This document shows positions 20,246 to 32,677 of a DNA stretch of 64,000 nucleotides, one piece after another. The first letter of the stretch is position 1; every line of letters begins with the position of its first letter. Made by a program: the position numbers and the translations under genes. Origin of the DNA: Gonapodya prolifera JEL478. Lineage: Eukaryota > Monoblepharomycota > Monoblepharidomycetes > Monoblepharidales > Gonapodyaceae. Where the stretch lies: NCBI GenBank assembly GCA_001574975.1, contig KQ965766.1, positions 62,001-126,000 of the forward strand, written 5' to 3'. A model generated the notes under the pieces. That model worked only from the letters and a program-made list of their open reading frames with translations. It made no database searches and was not told the origin of the DNA.

Positions 20246-21484
20246 TGCTTTAATTAAGCCACACAGACGGGAAAATGGTTTGAAAAAACAGTAAGAAAGC
20301 TCACTGGCGGTGTCACTGGAATAAGTGGTTTTATTTAGACGGTTGCGATTCGCTTGTAATGTTATCTGCGAAGATGGTTGAATGACGTCAATTCATAAAA
20401 GGCAACAAATCCTAGTCTTGTGATTATGGTGACTTTCTTTGATACGACAGATGATTTCTCGATGCTGTGTGATTTCTTCTTTTTACAAACCTGTTGCAAA
20501 GCCGAGTTGAGTTGGTGGCTTGCAATGTCAGTTTGAGCTTTGAACCTCCATGGCAATTGCTGACCTTCCTGAAAATATGATCGTGCCGCTCGGGCCTCGA
20601 TAGATATCACTGGCCCATGCTTGCCGTGGCAATATTTTGGGAGAACGGTGTTCTGATCAATTGCTCCAGTGGATTTCTACCTAACAACGCAAGACCACCA
20701 CCTTTGAGAGAAATTTTGGATGCTCCTCTAACCTTGTGATAGGCCTGGTTGCAAGACTGTTGACGTCACCCGTGTTGGCTTTGGCGCGTACCACGACTCC
20801 CACCACACAAAGAGTCATTAAGTTTTATGGAATTGCCGATGTCACTTTATTGGCGGGAGCACCGCTTGCAACATTCCAACGACATATGTTTATTCGTCGA
20901 TGGAAGTTACGCCAGCATGCGCGCTTTCCATACAGTCACTCAACAGCACGACTCCAATCTTTGGGTAGGCTTTGTCGGCCCTCGCTTCTTTTGGATGTTT
21001 CAGACCGTTCGCCGCATACGAGGGCAGGAGTTGTGCCGTCATGCCGATAACTTCTGATCTGAAGCTACCCAGGACGACATCTTTAGCGTATACTTTTAAC
21101 AATTGACAAAGAATAATGTCTCCACTGGATTTTGACCGAGCGAAGACACCAATTCGGGTTTCCAAAGAACGACGTTGCACAGATTGTCCTCGTTTGTAAC
21201 CTCTTTATTGCATGAGACATTTGCAATAGAGTTTTGGGCGTCGCGTATTATTGAAAAGGTTAACGTCACGACTGGCCGAAGAGACATATCTTACGCACTA
21301 AACGCTTGTGAACTAGGAAAACTCTACAGAGGTATGATTTCATAAACGTTCATCGCTCCGTGAAGTTGTATCTCTTTTGTGAGAACTTACGATCAACCAA
21401 TGACGTCTCGACTGGGGTACTGTTTCCAATGCACAACGTAAGCTTTAGCCGAAATGATGTCTCACCTTAGCAACCGGCTAAAGT

Positions 21485-21590
21485 TTGTATTTTTTGATGT
21501 GATCAGGCCCCTCAACTGAGATTGTGAAATTGGCCATCACCTATATTCGGCGGTGGTCTGCGGCTTCGAGAAGATAGCTGGAGTCTATAT
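21485..21590 (+). repeat. Diverged repeat, copy 2
   Basis: Short T-run, then GATGTGATCAGGCCC, AACTGAGATTGTGAAATTGG, CCATCACCTA and GTCTGCGGCTTCGAGAAGA. It is in the same orientation as the copy 1.35 kb upstream. Confidence 0.45.
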
Positions 21591-23129
21591 TTGGTTGGAA
21601 GGATGGACCATAAAAGCCCTGGGGAAACATACGACCCACCAATGTTTGGCCAACGCTTCTAGCACGAAATATCCGATGCATTACATTACAAGTGCTAGCA
21701 TTGGCCCTGCAGCTCCGAAATTCCTTCATATTACTCTCCCCGGCGCTGTTGACTTGATCGTGATAACACCTTGTGTTGTCGTAGTTAAAACGGAAAAAAA
21801 AAAACCTGACGCGCAAAGATGAATGTTTCAGCTGCTATTGTCACTTCACTCGTCTTCTGTTGTTCCCACCCTCGGCACCATGCCCTCCACAACCTTCCTC
21901 CTTGGCCCATCTGGCCCCACTGGGTGGAGGGTGATTTGGGAGGGTTCGTGAGAAGTAAGTTTCCATTTGGCAGTGTCAGTTTGAATTCTGGCAGAGTTCA
22001 ACTCACACGGCACATCGATGGCGATGCACTCGGCCTCTTTTCTCCACCCAACTTAAATCACCAGTCCCGATCGTGGGCCTTCTCTCCCTACTCACCCCAA
22101 ACGGCAAGAACGAGATGGCCGCCGCCGCAATTGCGGACACGTTTGAGCGCAAATGCAGTCGCACGAAGCGAGTGGAGTGGAGTGGATGGAGTTTACGCCT
22201 CAGGGTGCGGTTTCGAGGCTCACCTCCACAATAGGCCGGTCTTGCGTCCTAAGCTCACAGAAAAGGACGCGAGCGGCGGGTCGACAAGATGCCGTACCTC
22301 TGTACCGTGGGGTAGCGTCATGGCAGAGCGTTCAGTGGAGCTCAATTGTGACCTGTTTCGTTTTGTGGGTTCGTTGTGTGGTGGAGTGGAGTGCTTGCGT
22401 GCACCAACCGCGTGCACAAGAGAACCAAAATCTTTTTCCAGTCGACGATTTCCCTGCCCTGATTCCAAGATCGTGAGTTGGAATTCAGACACGCCCAAAG
22501 GTGCGATGCATATGCGGTGCATTTGCGTTATACGTGTCCCGAAGTGCAAAGTGCCATTGTCGCAAGTCCGATTGACTCACAGAAACACGCAGCAGCAGTC
22601 CCCCAACTCGTCCCCAAGCCGGTCCTCGGTCCGCGTCGCTTCGGTGGTCGGTTTCGGGGCTCCGTTCACACAAATCGGTGTGTTCCCCTCTCCCGGCGCA
22701 CAGCTAAGTGTACGTCAAAAAGCCAAACATTGCTACCCGTCACTCAAAGAATCGACTCATGGTCCACACAGAATCAAACACTACTAAACTCAGACACAAA
22801 AGCTATTCAATTCATATCGCTCACGCTCCGTTCACATACGTGGTCCGCACCGCTTTGCATTTGGACCGCTGGTCGTGCAGTCAAACCCAAGCAGGTCGCA
22901 ATTACCTGCGACACCGTGTGCCAAGTGTGAGTTAGGACCGTAGAGAGGTACATATAATGCGGGTGGGATACCTGGTGGGACACTTGCCGAGGGGGAATTC
23001 TTTGGTAAAACGCAACAGCAACAAACTGGTCGATGGGGACGTCGACGGAAACGGCGTGAAAGCCGGGACCAAGAACAGCGGGTGGTTGGGTCGAGAGCTT
23101 CGTTCCCATGCGATGTGGGGTAATGGAAG

Positions 23130-23372
23130 GCGTCTCCAAATCTCTCCACATCTCTCCACCTCTCTCCGCCTCTCTCCACCTCTCTCCACATCTCTCCACA
23201 TTTCTCCACCCCCACATCTCCACATCTCCACATCTCCAAATCTCCACACCTCCACACCTCCACATCTCCACACCCCCACACCTCTTGCCATCAACCATCA
23301 ACCATCAGCCATCCACCATCCACCATCCGCCCTCCACCCTCGACCCTCGACCCTCGACCCCTCAATTCCTTG
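23130..23372. repeat. Pyrimidine-rich minisatellite, shifting unit
   Basis: A run of about 240 bp on the plus strand that passes from units like CTCTCCACAT and CTCTCCACCT, through CATCTCCA and CACCTCCA, to seven-base units (ACCATCA, ACCATCC, ACCCTCG). The unit changes along the array, as in arrays that grew by slippage. It is not CCCTAA-type telomeric repeat and has no spacers. Confidence 0.8.
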
Positions 23373-24783
23373 GCAAGAAGCCGGGAGGTGCTTGCAAAGC
23401 CGTATGCCAGTGCCAAGTGCCGAAACTGGCCGGTACCGACGCCTCCACCATCTGTTGTGTCGACCTCACGGCCTCATGGCCTTACGATCTCGGGTCACTT
23501 CCGGGCCAGTCTCAGTTTGTCTCAGTAGACGTCATAGACGTCATAGATGCATAGATGCATAGATGGTAGATGGCAGATCGCACAGACGATTGCGAATAGG
23601 AATCTGCACTTGGCAACCCACCACGGTCTCATCCTCCAAAGCCGAAGCGTATATCCACGATTGTCCTTGACGCCCTACCTGATCGGGGCCATAATGGCGA
23701 CGAAACTGATCCGGAGTCCGGGGTAGGTAAGGGAGAGTTGGACCGTCCGGGTATCGGGTCCCCGTGGGGGTGTGCGCAGCTCATGCGCGGGTGGCAGGGT
23801 AGAACCTTTCGCATTGGCGTTCGCGGGGGAGACGAAAGGAAGAGTGCGGAGGCAGAAAGTGGCCGCCAGGGCTTTTGAGTTGTTTGGGGAACGAGCGGGG
23901 AATAGGAGGCCGAGAGGGCGAGAAGGAGACTCTTGGCGCAAAGTGTTAGTGTCGGGGGCGCACCATGACGGAGCAGGGGTTCTTTAAACCACCGCCCGAG
24001 GTCGCGTGAGCACTTGTGGCATTTGGGCGTGAGTTGGGTGGCGGTTTGGCGCTTGTGGCGTTTGGGTCGTGGGAAGTGGTGGACTGTAGCACGTACACCG
24101 TGCACGCCGTAGTCTATACTCTGTAGTATGCATCCCGTGGATGAGCACCACGCTAATAAATCATTGATATCGTTAGGGTAGGGGCCGCAGGGTTGCACGG
24201 GCCGGTGCGAGAAAGGGTCGAGACTGCACTTGGAGAGTTTAGAGGAGGAAGAGAAGGAAGAGAAGGACGCGCGCGGAGTTAATTTAGTTGGAAGGGGAGT
24301 GCGAGAGAAGTGGAGAGTGTGAGGTGAGCAGAGGGGGAAAAGAAAGGCAGGGCCATCGGACAGCAGGGGCACAGGCTGGCAAGGTGTTCCCGAGAGCTGC
24401 CGACATCAGACGGACGACGACGAGCAGGAGACGGAAAGACGAGAAAGAGATAAAGAGAGAGAGAGAGAGAAGGGGTGCGTGGGCGGTGGTGTGTCGTGTG
24501 TGGTGGGTCAGCGTGGGTGGGAGTTTCCGGACCCGAGGCGTGAGGGCGAGTGGAAGCCCGGAGAGGACACGCACGCATGAGAGCGCGGACAGCAGAGGGC
24601 AGAGAGTGCAAGGGGAGGAACGCGGACATGGAAATGCCAGGTGTTGCAGTGGACGCGACATGGCATCGTCGTACCGCGTAATGCATTTGACCCCGGTGAC
24701 TAACCCGCCTCTCTTTTCCCTCCCACCTCTCGCTCCCCTCTCCTTTCCCTTCGCCTCACCCGCCTCACCCCCGTACAGACTCA
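23373..24783. other. Intergenic, purine-rich; contains a (GA)n run
   Basis: Nothing recognised. TCATAGACG-type short tandem repeats lie at about 23527-23565. A (GA)n microsatellite lies at about 24447-24472. The pyrimidine-rich run just before 24780 would suit the 3' end of an intron or a promoter of the following gene. Confidence 0.4.
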
Positions 24784-27502
24784 ATGCCCTCCCCCGCAAA
24801 GAACTACACCGCCCTCCTCAACTCTGCACCTCACCACTACACAATGCGCTATTCCTCTCCTTCTCCTTCCCCTTCTGCTTCTGCTTCTCTCGCTGCGGGG
24901 TCGCCGCCCAAATCCCCACCCTCGCACTCGCACGTGGGGTCCGCGACATCGCTTGACTCTCTTCCGCTCAAGAATCCGCACGGGCACGCACACTCCCACT
25001 CCCTGGCCATCATAACTCAAATCTCCGACACGCTCCCGGTCACTGCATCTGCAGCAACGGCGGCACCAATGGCGGCACCAACACCAACCAAACGCCCAAC
25101 CTCTCCCATCACAACAACTCCCACGACACCCCATCCGCCATCCCGCCCGCGCTCTGCCGCGGCTCTCCTCGCCGCGCGCTCGTCCTCTTCCTCCGTCCCA
25201 AAGGTATCGAGCCCGTTGCGGCGATCATCCACGCGCGCTACGTCCTCTTCCGACGCCTACGCCGACATGCAAGACGACGTGCGACCCACCGTACTCCGCA
25301 CGAGGAGCGAAAGTGCAGCGTCGACGGGACAAGCGCACCGCACGTCAAGCGAGTCGTGCACGTCCAATGACAGTTCGGTGGATGAGGGCGTTCTTGTCGT
25401 CGCACGGTCCAAAGCCCGACGAGAAGGGGACGCTGCAGACGGGCCAGGAGCAGGCGCAGCAGCAGGAGCGGTGAACGGGGGGTACGGACATAACCCGAAC
25501 CACTGCACGGCCAACGGTATGAAGGAGACGACGCAGAAAATGGCCGAGGGGGGGAGACCGCCAACTGAGGTGGGTTTGAGTGGGGTGAAGGGGCAGGGCG
25601 GAAGGGGATGGCCCTGGGGTGGACGTGGAGGTGGACGACTGCACGGCACGGCACCAAGGCGCGCTTTGGACCTTCCCACCCGAGCTCCTCGCAACGCAAT
25701 CGGATCGGTCTCCGTAGCACATATCCCCATTTTATATCCTCGGTCCTTTTCGCTCACTCTTCTTACCACCCGCCCCCTTCCCTAATCCCCCGGGTTAGGC
25801 ATCCCTCCCACCACCCTCGGCAATCCCCTCGCTCCCGTCTTCACCAACTTCACACTTACCCACTTCCTCGTCCTCTTCCACAACCAAATCTCCCGCCCAA
25901 CCACACCTGCACCAACACCACCAACACCACGACCAACAACAGCAACAACAGCAGGTACCGACACTCGCAGCACCGAGACCGACTCGGCCTGCAAGGTTGG
26001 GAGCTCACGCTGCCGCTCCACCGCCCCCAACGGGAGAGCAGCAGCAGCAGGGGCAGCACAGGACGCTGACACGATCACCCGTGGCGTCCGAATCTGCCGA
26101 AAACTTTCCTGCGCTCTCACTTCCCACCCTCACCGCCCCCGCCTCCACCAACGGGGGAGGGGGGGCGCCCATCGACCCATCCCGCTTTGCCGCCGCCTTA
26201 TCCGCGCTCACCTCCACCACCACGTCCACCTCCACACGGGGATCGGACCAGGACCCAAACAACGCGCTCGCGGTGTTCGCGGCGCTGTCGAGACGAGACC
26301 CCCGTGTGGCGGCTGCGTTGGTGGAGGAGTTGGGGAGGCAGGTTGCGGCACAGCAGGCGGCGGCAGCGGCGGCTGGTGCAGCTTCGGGGCAATCGGGGCT
26401 CGGGGCACAACAGGGGCCAGGGAGGTCCCCCGCAAACGGAGCAGAAGCAGGAGCAACAACAGCACGCCCCCGCCGCCCCCCGACCCGCCCCACCCCCACA
26501 TCCGCCCAGCTCCCGCCTCCCTTCCTAGCCCACCTCGACCGTCTCACGGCCTCGACCGCGGCCTGGCACCACCCACACATGCGCTCTCTCGCCCGCTTAA
26601 AGCGGTCACCCGTGCACCGGTCCGTTCTCTGGTCGCACATGACCCCCGACGAGAGGGTGGAGAGCGTGCTGGAGCATCCGGAGAAGGGCGTTGTTGTGAC
26701 CCCGGGGGGGAGGAGGAGTAAGGCTGTGGAGGAGATGAGGGGGGTTTTGGGCAGGGATGAGAGGGCGCGGAAGGACGTGGGTGGGGAGGTGGGGAAGGGC
26801 GGGGATGGGGATCGGGAAGACGAGGGGGAGGACCAGGACCAGGCACAGGCACAGGCGTCGTGGTTGTGGAAGTGGCTCGAAGGCGCGACGCGGCACTCGC
26901 GCGCAACGGCGGCGGGCGGGGACGGCAGGGCCGAGCCGAGGACGAGGGGCCGGTCGGCGTCGCTTCCACTTCCCCCGCCACGACGATCGTCGCCTTCCCC
27001 GGCACCTGCTGCACCCGGAACCACACACCCCGCTGGACCCCCGCGCACGCTGACCCGCGCTCCGACGGCAAGTTCACCAACGCGCGCGCTCACACCTCGC
27101 ACCCCGCCCGCGCTGCGCTCATACGTTCGCGTACCCGGCACTCCACTCGTGCTCGGTGGATCCCTCCCCCCGGGGTCATGGCGCACGCCGAGAGACGGTG
27201 TGGGCCCGGGCGTGGCGCGAGGGCCCGTGCCCGTGTTCAGGGCCGGGAGCGGGTTCGAGCGGTTCCCGAGTGAGAGTACGGTGGGAGTGTGGTATGGTTT
27301 CGGGGGGAAAGCTGGCAGTGTTGTCGGGCCCGTGAGCCAGGAGGTCGCTGGGGCCGGCGTCGGCGCGGTGGCTGGGGCTGGGACGAAGGGAGGTGATGCT
27401 GCGGGAGCTCCGATTGCGCAGAAGGAGGGTGGCAAGGATGACGAGAGGGGCAAGGGGTGGGCTGAGTGGGTGTGGGGACGGCAGGGTGGGGCTGGGCGGT
27501 GA
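24784..27502 (+). CDS. Low-complexity Ser/Pro/Ala/Gly-rich protein, probably spliced
   Basis: Two long frames, 24784-25785 (MPSPAKNYTALLNSAPHHYT) and 25997-27502, probably belong to one gene. An acceptor-like GGGTTAG near 25798 opens a stretch with HFLVLFHNQIS, and a further short intron near 25950 would reach the second frame. Most of the protein is disordered: poly-Ser, poly-Ala, PTPT and GGG tracts. The only dense part is around 26520-26760 (FLAHLDRLTASTAAWHHPHM, VLWSHMTPDERVESVLEH). High GC lets several overlapping frames stay open, so boundaries are uncertain. No domain recognised. Confidence 0.4.
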
Positions 27503-27999
27503 ATATGAGCGCGTGCGTGGTATTTGCGGGGGGGTGCTGTTTCGATGGACGGTGCTACGTCGAGGACGGGGTATTTCTTTCCGATCAGTTTCAAGGAGTT
27601 GCGCCACAATCGGGCAATGGCGCCCCGAATACTTACATGGACGGCGTGGCCTCGCACGATTTGAATTGAATTGGAGATGTTTCTAGACGTGATACGTTTT
27701 TTTTTTGTCTTGAATGTTGTGTTACATGTGTGTGTGAATGTGTGAAGATGTGCGTGATGTATAGAATGAATGATTATCGACGACTATTACTCTCGCTTTG
27801 GATTGCAGTGTGAGATGTCTAGTGTGGGTAGGACGTAGGAAGACTGCTTGCCCGATCACCACCAACGATCAATGTGGCACTGAAACGAAGTACAGAGAAC
27901 GTCTTTTCACATCAAAAACTTGATTCAAATGGTAGAAGATACTGTCTGAACACTGTTCAACGTAACTTCCTCTCTGAATGCTCGGAATAAAAGCACCTC
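27503..27999. other. Intergenic
   Basis: T-rich and TG-rich 3' flank (TGTGTGTGAATGTGTGAAGA near 27730), followed by AT-rich DNA. No gene seen. Confidence 0.45.
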
Positions 28000-29245
28000 T
28001 CACGATCTGTTGTCTCGTACACGGTCACCACAATGTCCTTTCCTTCTGATTATTTTTGGAGCTGTTGTTCGGAGAGCTCGTCCAAAGCGCTTGATGGCTT
28101 TCACCTCTTCAATGTACTCTGCAGACGGGTTCCCAAGTTTCCTAAGGGCGATTTCAAACCACACTTTATTGGCTGGCTGCACAGTATTGAAATTCAAAAG
28201 GGCGGCAACTGTCTTTTCGTCAAACTGCAGAACGTCCGTGTTGATGAAGCTTGGCCAGTTTCTTTCTTCGCGCAAGATGAAAAAATTCCAAACAATTTTT
28301 CCAAAGAAGTTCAATTTTAGAAGTCTCAGAGCGGGAAATAGAGTAGAAAATGCTCCGGCATACACTCGAAGCGATTTTGAGAGATAGTTTGGAAGTTTAT
28401 AGATGCGCATTTCCAAGTCCATCAAATCCTGATTTCCTGCAGCGATGATTTCCTCGTCCACAGCTGGCCATATCGACCAATTAAAGGAAGGAAGTGCCAA
28501 GGTTTTCACATTTGGAAGGGCTGAAGAATCTCTGGGATTGCAAGGAAGATTTGTTCGCTACCATCGACTCTGAGCTGAACAAGAGACTTGGCACCTAGAT
28601 GTCCAGCAACTAGCTCAGTGACGTGAAAATCTTCGCAGCACAGTCTGCTCGAAAAGCAATGTTCTTCACCATGATACGTTTTCAGGAGGGGAACAGGCCA
28701 ATCTGCCGAGCTTGGAGGGTATGCGGGACGCTCTCAGAATCGTCAAAAGTGTAGGTCACATCTTCAACCCCAGGAAATGAGAGCTGCCGAGACACATCGA
28801 TGTTACACAGCAACCGGATACAACGCTGCGTCAGCCGTAACTGCTGTAGGCCACTTTCCGTTGTATAGAATGGGATTAGTCAACAATGACAGCAGCATTT
28901 GTGGAACATAAGTGTCGCGCAGCTCCATTTTTTTCGCTCCTGCAAATGCAACGTGACCCAGTGTCTCAACTCCGGCGACGACGACATTGAAATCAAAGCT
29001 CGATGATGACGGATTGGACGTGATCGACGGGTTGTCCAAACGATGCTCAGTTCAACCATTACGCCCGGTCGTCCATCATGGGAAAGAAAATTCGCTACAA
29101 GACGTCGATATCGCTGTGAGAGGAGCTTGAAAGTCCGCAAAACGTCGAGAGGTGGGAGAGTACGTTCCAAACACTCGCCAGATCGAAACCTTCATTCTTC
29201 AAAAGCAGATAACTTCTCTTTCTTTGTTGTTGAACAAATTTAATT
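28000..29245 (-). pseudogene. Decayed F-box-family gene
   Basis: The 5' part (28880-29170) keeps LPPLDVLRTFKLLSQRYRRL and FLSHDGRPGVMVELS, matching CLSRRYHHIVPRHFPPDGRV of the gene at 49559. The middle carries VVVAGVETLGHVAFAGAKKM in a different frame. The 3' part (28000-28509) is one open frame of 169 codons. Its INTDVLQFDEKTVAALLNFN and TVQPANKVWFEIAL parallel the C-terminal part of the 49559 gene. Several frame changes separate the pieces, so it is probably a pseudogene. Confidence 0.55.
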
Positions 29246-30312
29246 GCAATCGTTCAATGGGTTAAATCACTATATCGCAGGTCGCACCTGGCCGTGTCTG
29301 ACGCACATGTCACCTTTTGAGACAGCACTTAGAGACCTAACCGACGTCATCATTCAAGACCTGCGCTGCAAGACATGACATTCAAAAAACGTAAGAGTGA
29401 GTCTTTTCGTTTGCGTGAAACTTGCTCTGAACTTGCCAAAGAGTGACAATCAACTGTCACCCAGCTTGAAGAGCGAAATATGTTACGCAGGAAATGTCAG
29501 AAAATACGAGTGCGTTACAAAACGCGCGCCATCTCGAAAGCCTTCAATACCCTCGAACACCGGAAGATCTATTGCGTGGCGTTGAATGAATACTGTAAAC
29601 CGTACCAGCTGACACAGTGATCGCAAGACTTCCCCCACCGTTGCGCATGGTAATCATGACAGCTAGAACTGATCAAAGTCGGTCCACCGCAAAAAATGAT
29701 AGAGAAATACTGCGCTCAGTCACTTAAGACACTTCGGCCAGCGTGGGATTGCAACAATGTGCAAATTGTTTTCGTTAAACATGACGGTGGTCCTGGCTAA
29801 AAGCCAGATTCAAGAACGGAACGGGAAGTCTGGGGTTACAACGAAGCTGCTCTCAGTTTGCTCAAGAGTGAAAATCCTTGGTACCGTCGCGTGACGATGC
29901 ATAGATTTGCAGTTGCCTCGGCGATCGTGAATGGAGCTGATCAAGTTCCGCCCAGCGCAAAATACGATGTAGAGAAGGCGTATTACAATGATTCACTTAG
30001 ATGTATATTGTATTGCCAGTACTAAGAGGATCTAAACTCCACACAACAGTGGAAAGACGGGAGGTAGTACCAAACGACGACCTGGAATCGCGGCAGGTAC
30101 CGAAAAAATATCTGCGCACTGCATAAAATAATGTAAAGGAGGCACATTCGGTCACTCACTACTCTGAGTTGGCTTAGAAAGGGTGTGCAATGCCTATGAA
30201 GCCTGCACCCAGACAAAAATGAGTTTTGATTCTTTGAAAAACCATGCTAGAAATAATTTCTACATAATTGCACCCAATTATTACAACTTTGTGTCAAAAC
30301 ACCCTCCCGATC
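29246..30312. repeat. Copies of a dispersed repeat with F-box/LRR-like coding remnants
   Basis: 29440-29620 on the plus strand matches the reverse complement of 52330-52520 and 51840-52010: CAATCAACTGTCACC, AGCTTG.AGAGCGAAATAT, CGAGTGCGTT, CCATCTCGAAAGCCTTC and TCGAACACC. A second partial copy lies at about 29800-29880 (GCCAGATTCAAGAACG, TTTGCTCAAGAGTGA). In one frame the better copies read like a leucine-rich repeat (ALQNAHHLKSLRYPEH in the copy near 51.9 kb). Confidence 0.5.
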
Positions 30313-30669
30313 CTATCTGGCCCGCGACTTTGTGTTCTTGAAGTCGATATGATTGACGTCCTTCAGCCGTTCCCGCAACATCTCCTGCGCCAGCTGGACC
30401 ATTTCGCCGTCCTGTTCTGCGCCCACTAGCCCATCGGACTTCAATCTGTACTCTAGTTCCGTCACAGCCACGGTACACGTTGAAAGCGGTGGCACGCAGT
30501 CACGGGCCAAGTCCGAGATGGTACGAACGGCCAAGTCAACCGCCTTGCGGCCGCCTTGCAGGTGGGACACAAGGACAACCCTCACCAATATCCGGAAGAA
30601 CGAATCAAGATTGATGTATTTTGAATCTGCAAACTGTATCAAAAGTCTATTGGTTGACGGCAGGAACAA
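30313..30669 (-). pseudogene. Duplicated C-terminal piece of the neighbouring F-box gene
   Basis: This 118-codon frame (RKAVDLAVRTISDLARDC, VAVTELEYRLKSDGL, AQEMLRERLKDVNHIDFKNT) parallels the end of the gene upstream (REAVDLAMEIITALREAAPQ, VRAVEYRLRLVSQ, AMDMLREQLKEM). It begins almost exactly at that gene's stop codon. It is either a tandem partial duplication or an alternative last exon. No F-box is attached. Confidence 0.55.
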
Positions 30670-32295
30670 CGAGCTTCATATTCCTCGTTTCCACAGCCAT
30701 TTCCTTCAGCTGTTCTCGCAGCATATCCATCGCTTCTTGTCCCCTGCCAATGACGGCGCCACCTGCATCATCCGTCTGTACTGCACTGTCCTGCGACACC
30801 AACCTCAAACGGTATTCCACCGCTCTCACGCTCAAACGACATTTGCTTTGAGGTGCCGCTTCGCGCAGCGCCGTTATGATCTCCATCGCGAGGTCAACTG
30901 CTTCCCGACTGGACTGTGCTTCAGACTTTGCCGTTTTTGGCTCCATCACAAGGAGGACTCCGATAATAACTTGGATAAGGTTGGGGAGGGCGCCAGAGAT
31001 CCACGCCAAGATTTCACGCAGGTCGTCTGGGAATGGAGCGCCAAAGTTCTGACTGCAGGATTGGATATCGACATGGAGGCATTTGAGGTGCGGAAGGATA
31101 ACTGCGGGGTCTCCTGGCTTCCCCTGTAGTGGGACAAATCTTGATCGCGTGGCATTGTCGTAGGGTGAACTCGCAGAGCCGAGAGGTACAACGCCGAGCT
31201 TGGTAATTTTTGGGAACGCGGAAAGCGCATAGAAGAGGCAATTTGGCCAGACGCCGTGCTCCGTTGGCCCAATTTTGTCGATATCTTCCGTGGCGACAAT
31301 CACAGTCTCCACACGAGACCTCCTTTCGAAGTCAATGTGCGCTTCGATGATTTCCATGACTTTTGTGTGGGGTATGATCATTCCGTGAAAAGACTTGGCA
31401 TGAGGGAATACTTTCAGGGAGGTCACGATATTAGCGAGTTGCGATTGCCACCCAAAGATGTTTGTGAGCTCCAAGAGTGTTACGACTTCCACATTTTTCC
31501 ATTCCGTCCATTTTCCCTCTGCTTCCACAGACGTATCGAGTTTTGAAATGGTTTGCGCCGCAAAAGGCGATGAGAGGTAAACAGCCTTAAGATCCATCTA
31601 ATCGTTGGCGAAGTTGGCCAGCACTTTTTGTGGGGGTCGGAAAGTTTGAGGATCCCGTGCAATACCATTCCAATGATGCTCAAGTCTACGGAGCGCTCTT
31701 TGAGAAATCCAGAACGACCTGCGTCGCTACCAAGATTTCGCCAGACGATGGGCATGAGGTCCGCGCTGTGAGTGACCGACACCAAATCTGTGTTCAAGTT
31801 TACGTTCACTACCGACATGCAGGATGCCCAGGCGTCTCTCCAACCGGAGTGGCTGTCTTGCACACGTACTGCAGAAAACTCCGACAGAAAATTAAAGGCA
31901 GAGTTCCACTTTGCGTTGCGACCCAATCGGATGGTGCGGCCAGCTCGTTGCTCCACCGACTCTGGTTCCACCTCGCCTCTGGTTCCACTGTAATGTTGTA
32001 ATACGAGCGTGCACTCCACGACAATGTCACCGCGTGGGCATCCAGGTATCGCAGTCTGTGCAATCTCGTTTAATCCCCGAGAAAGAAGGGGTAGGACCGA
32101 GAAAACGATTTTCGGGGGCAGAAAGCGGATGATACGGTGAAGAACTTCAACGGGAAGATCATGGAGCGTAAGTCGGTCCTCTGAAAGGGACGCGGACGTC
32201 TCGTGAGACGTGGATAGAGAAGAGTTGGACCTCTGTAGAGTCCCCGTTCGGGGACCGACTTTTGAGAGGGCAGCTGCGACTTCCTTGGACATCAA
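30647..32295 (-). CDS. F-box protein, two exons
   Basis: Exon 1 (32295-31666, 210 codons) and exon 2 (31597-30647) are joined across a 68-nt intron (GTATTG...TTAG) in phase 0, giving 526 residues. The F-box is at about residues 45-90: LTLHDLPVEVLHRIIRFLPP, then KIVFSVLPLLSRGLNEIA. F-box proteins recruit substrates to SCF ubiquitin ligases by binding Skp1. The remainder has no recognisable WD40 or Kelch repeats, but its spaced Leu and Ile resemble a divergent LRR fold (VVTLLELTNIFGWQ, ILPHLKCLHVDI). Ser/Thr-rich N-terminus. Relatives in this window: 28000-29245, 49559-51035, 51448-51690, 59414-59879 and 59948-60232. This is the best-preserved member. Confidence 0.75.
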
Positions 32296-32677
32296 TGCTT
32301 GAGTATTGATTCCTCCACACGCGGGTCGACCGCTGTTCGCGCTGAGTGAAACCGTGAGCGGGATGTGGGAATTCTTGCTGTGGCAAATGTAGACTACACT
32401 TCATTTCCTTCCTTGACCACAACAAGCAACCACTTATTTTTCTGACAACAAACGACGTGTTCTACATTTGATAAAGCTGACATAAGATAAAGAAATGTAA
32501 CTTATATAAAAATGTAGTCAAGTGTGCGTGTGGGCCAATGATTCTCCAGGAACTCGGCATAACTTGAATCAAAGTGACTGACACAATCGGGGGAATCTTT
32601 GAAAGGCAAAATGCAACTGAACCGACTCGTTAGTGACCAACTCTCCCTTCCTCGTTCGAACGCGTCTTATCCCATTG
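32296..32677. other. Intergenic
   Basis: 5' flank of the F-box gene and 3' flank of the next gene. AT-rich around 32430-32520. Nothing else seen. Confidence 0.45.

Larger units (their letters stand above)
19828..23129. other. Gene-poor region
   Basis: Several open frames lack recognisable motifs, including a 322-codon one (21819-22787) rich in Arg, Ser, Pro and His that looks like a chance frame. A stretch at 20736-20880 reads as a hydrophobic segment (FYGIADVTLLAGAPLATF), perhaps a decayed membrane-protein exon. Long A and T runs lie at about 20137-20150 and 21790-21801. A diverged repeat pair is listed separately. Confidence 0.4.

Noticed and set aside
21819-22787. Open frame of 322 codons as a gene
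   Set aside because: No recognisable domain, odd composition (Arg, Ser, His, Pro), no splice context, and it lies in a gene-poor region with other long chance frames.
23130-23372. CRISPR array or telomeric repeat
   Set aside because: There are no unique spacers of even length and the unit is not CCCTAA-like. It is a simple minisatellite in a eukaryote.
23629-24372. Minus-strand frame of 247 codons as a gene
   Set aside because: Ser/Pro/Leu-rich, no conserved motif, no supporting splice or start context.
26005-27657. 550-codon minus-strand frame opposite the low-complexity gene
   Set aside because: It is the antisense of a GC-rich low-complexity coding region. The plus strand has the denser segment and better splice context.
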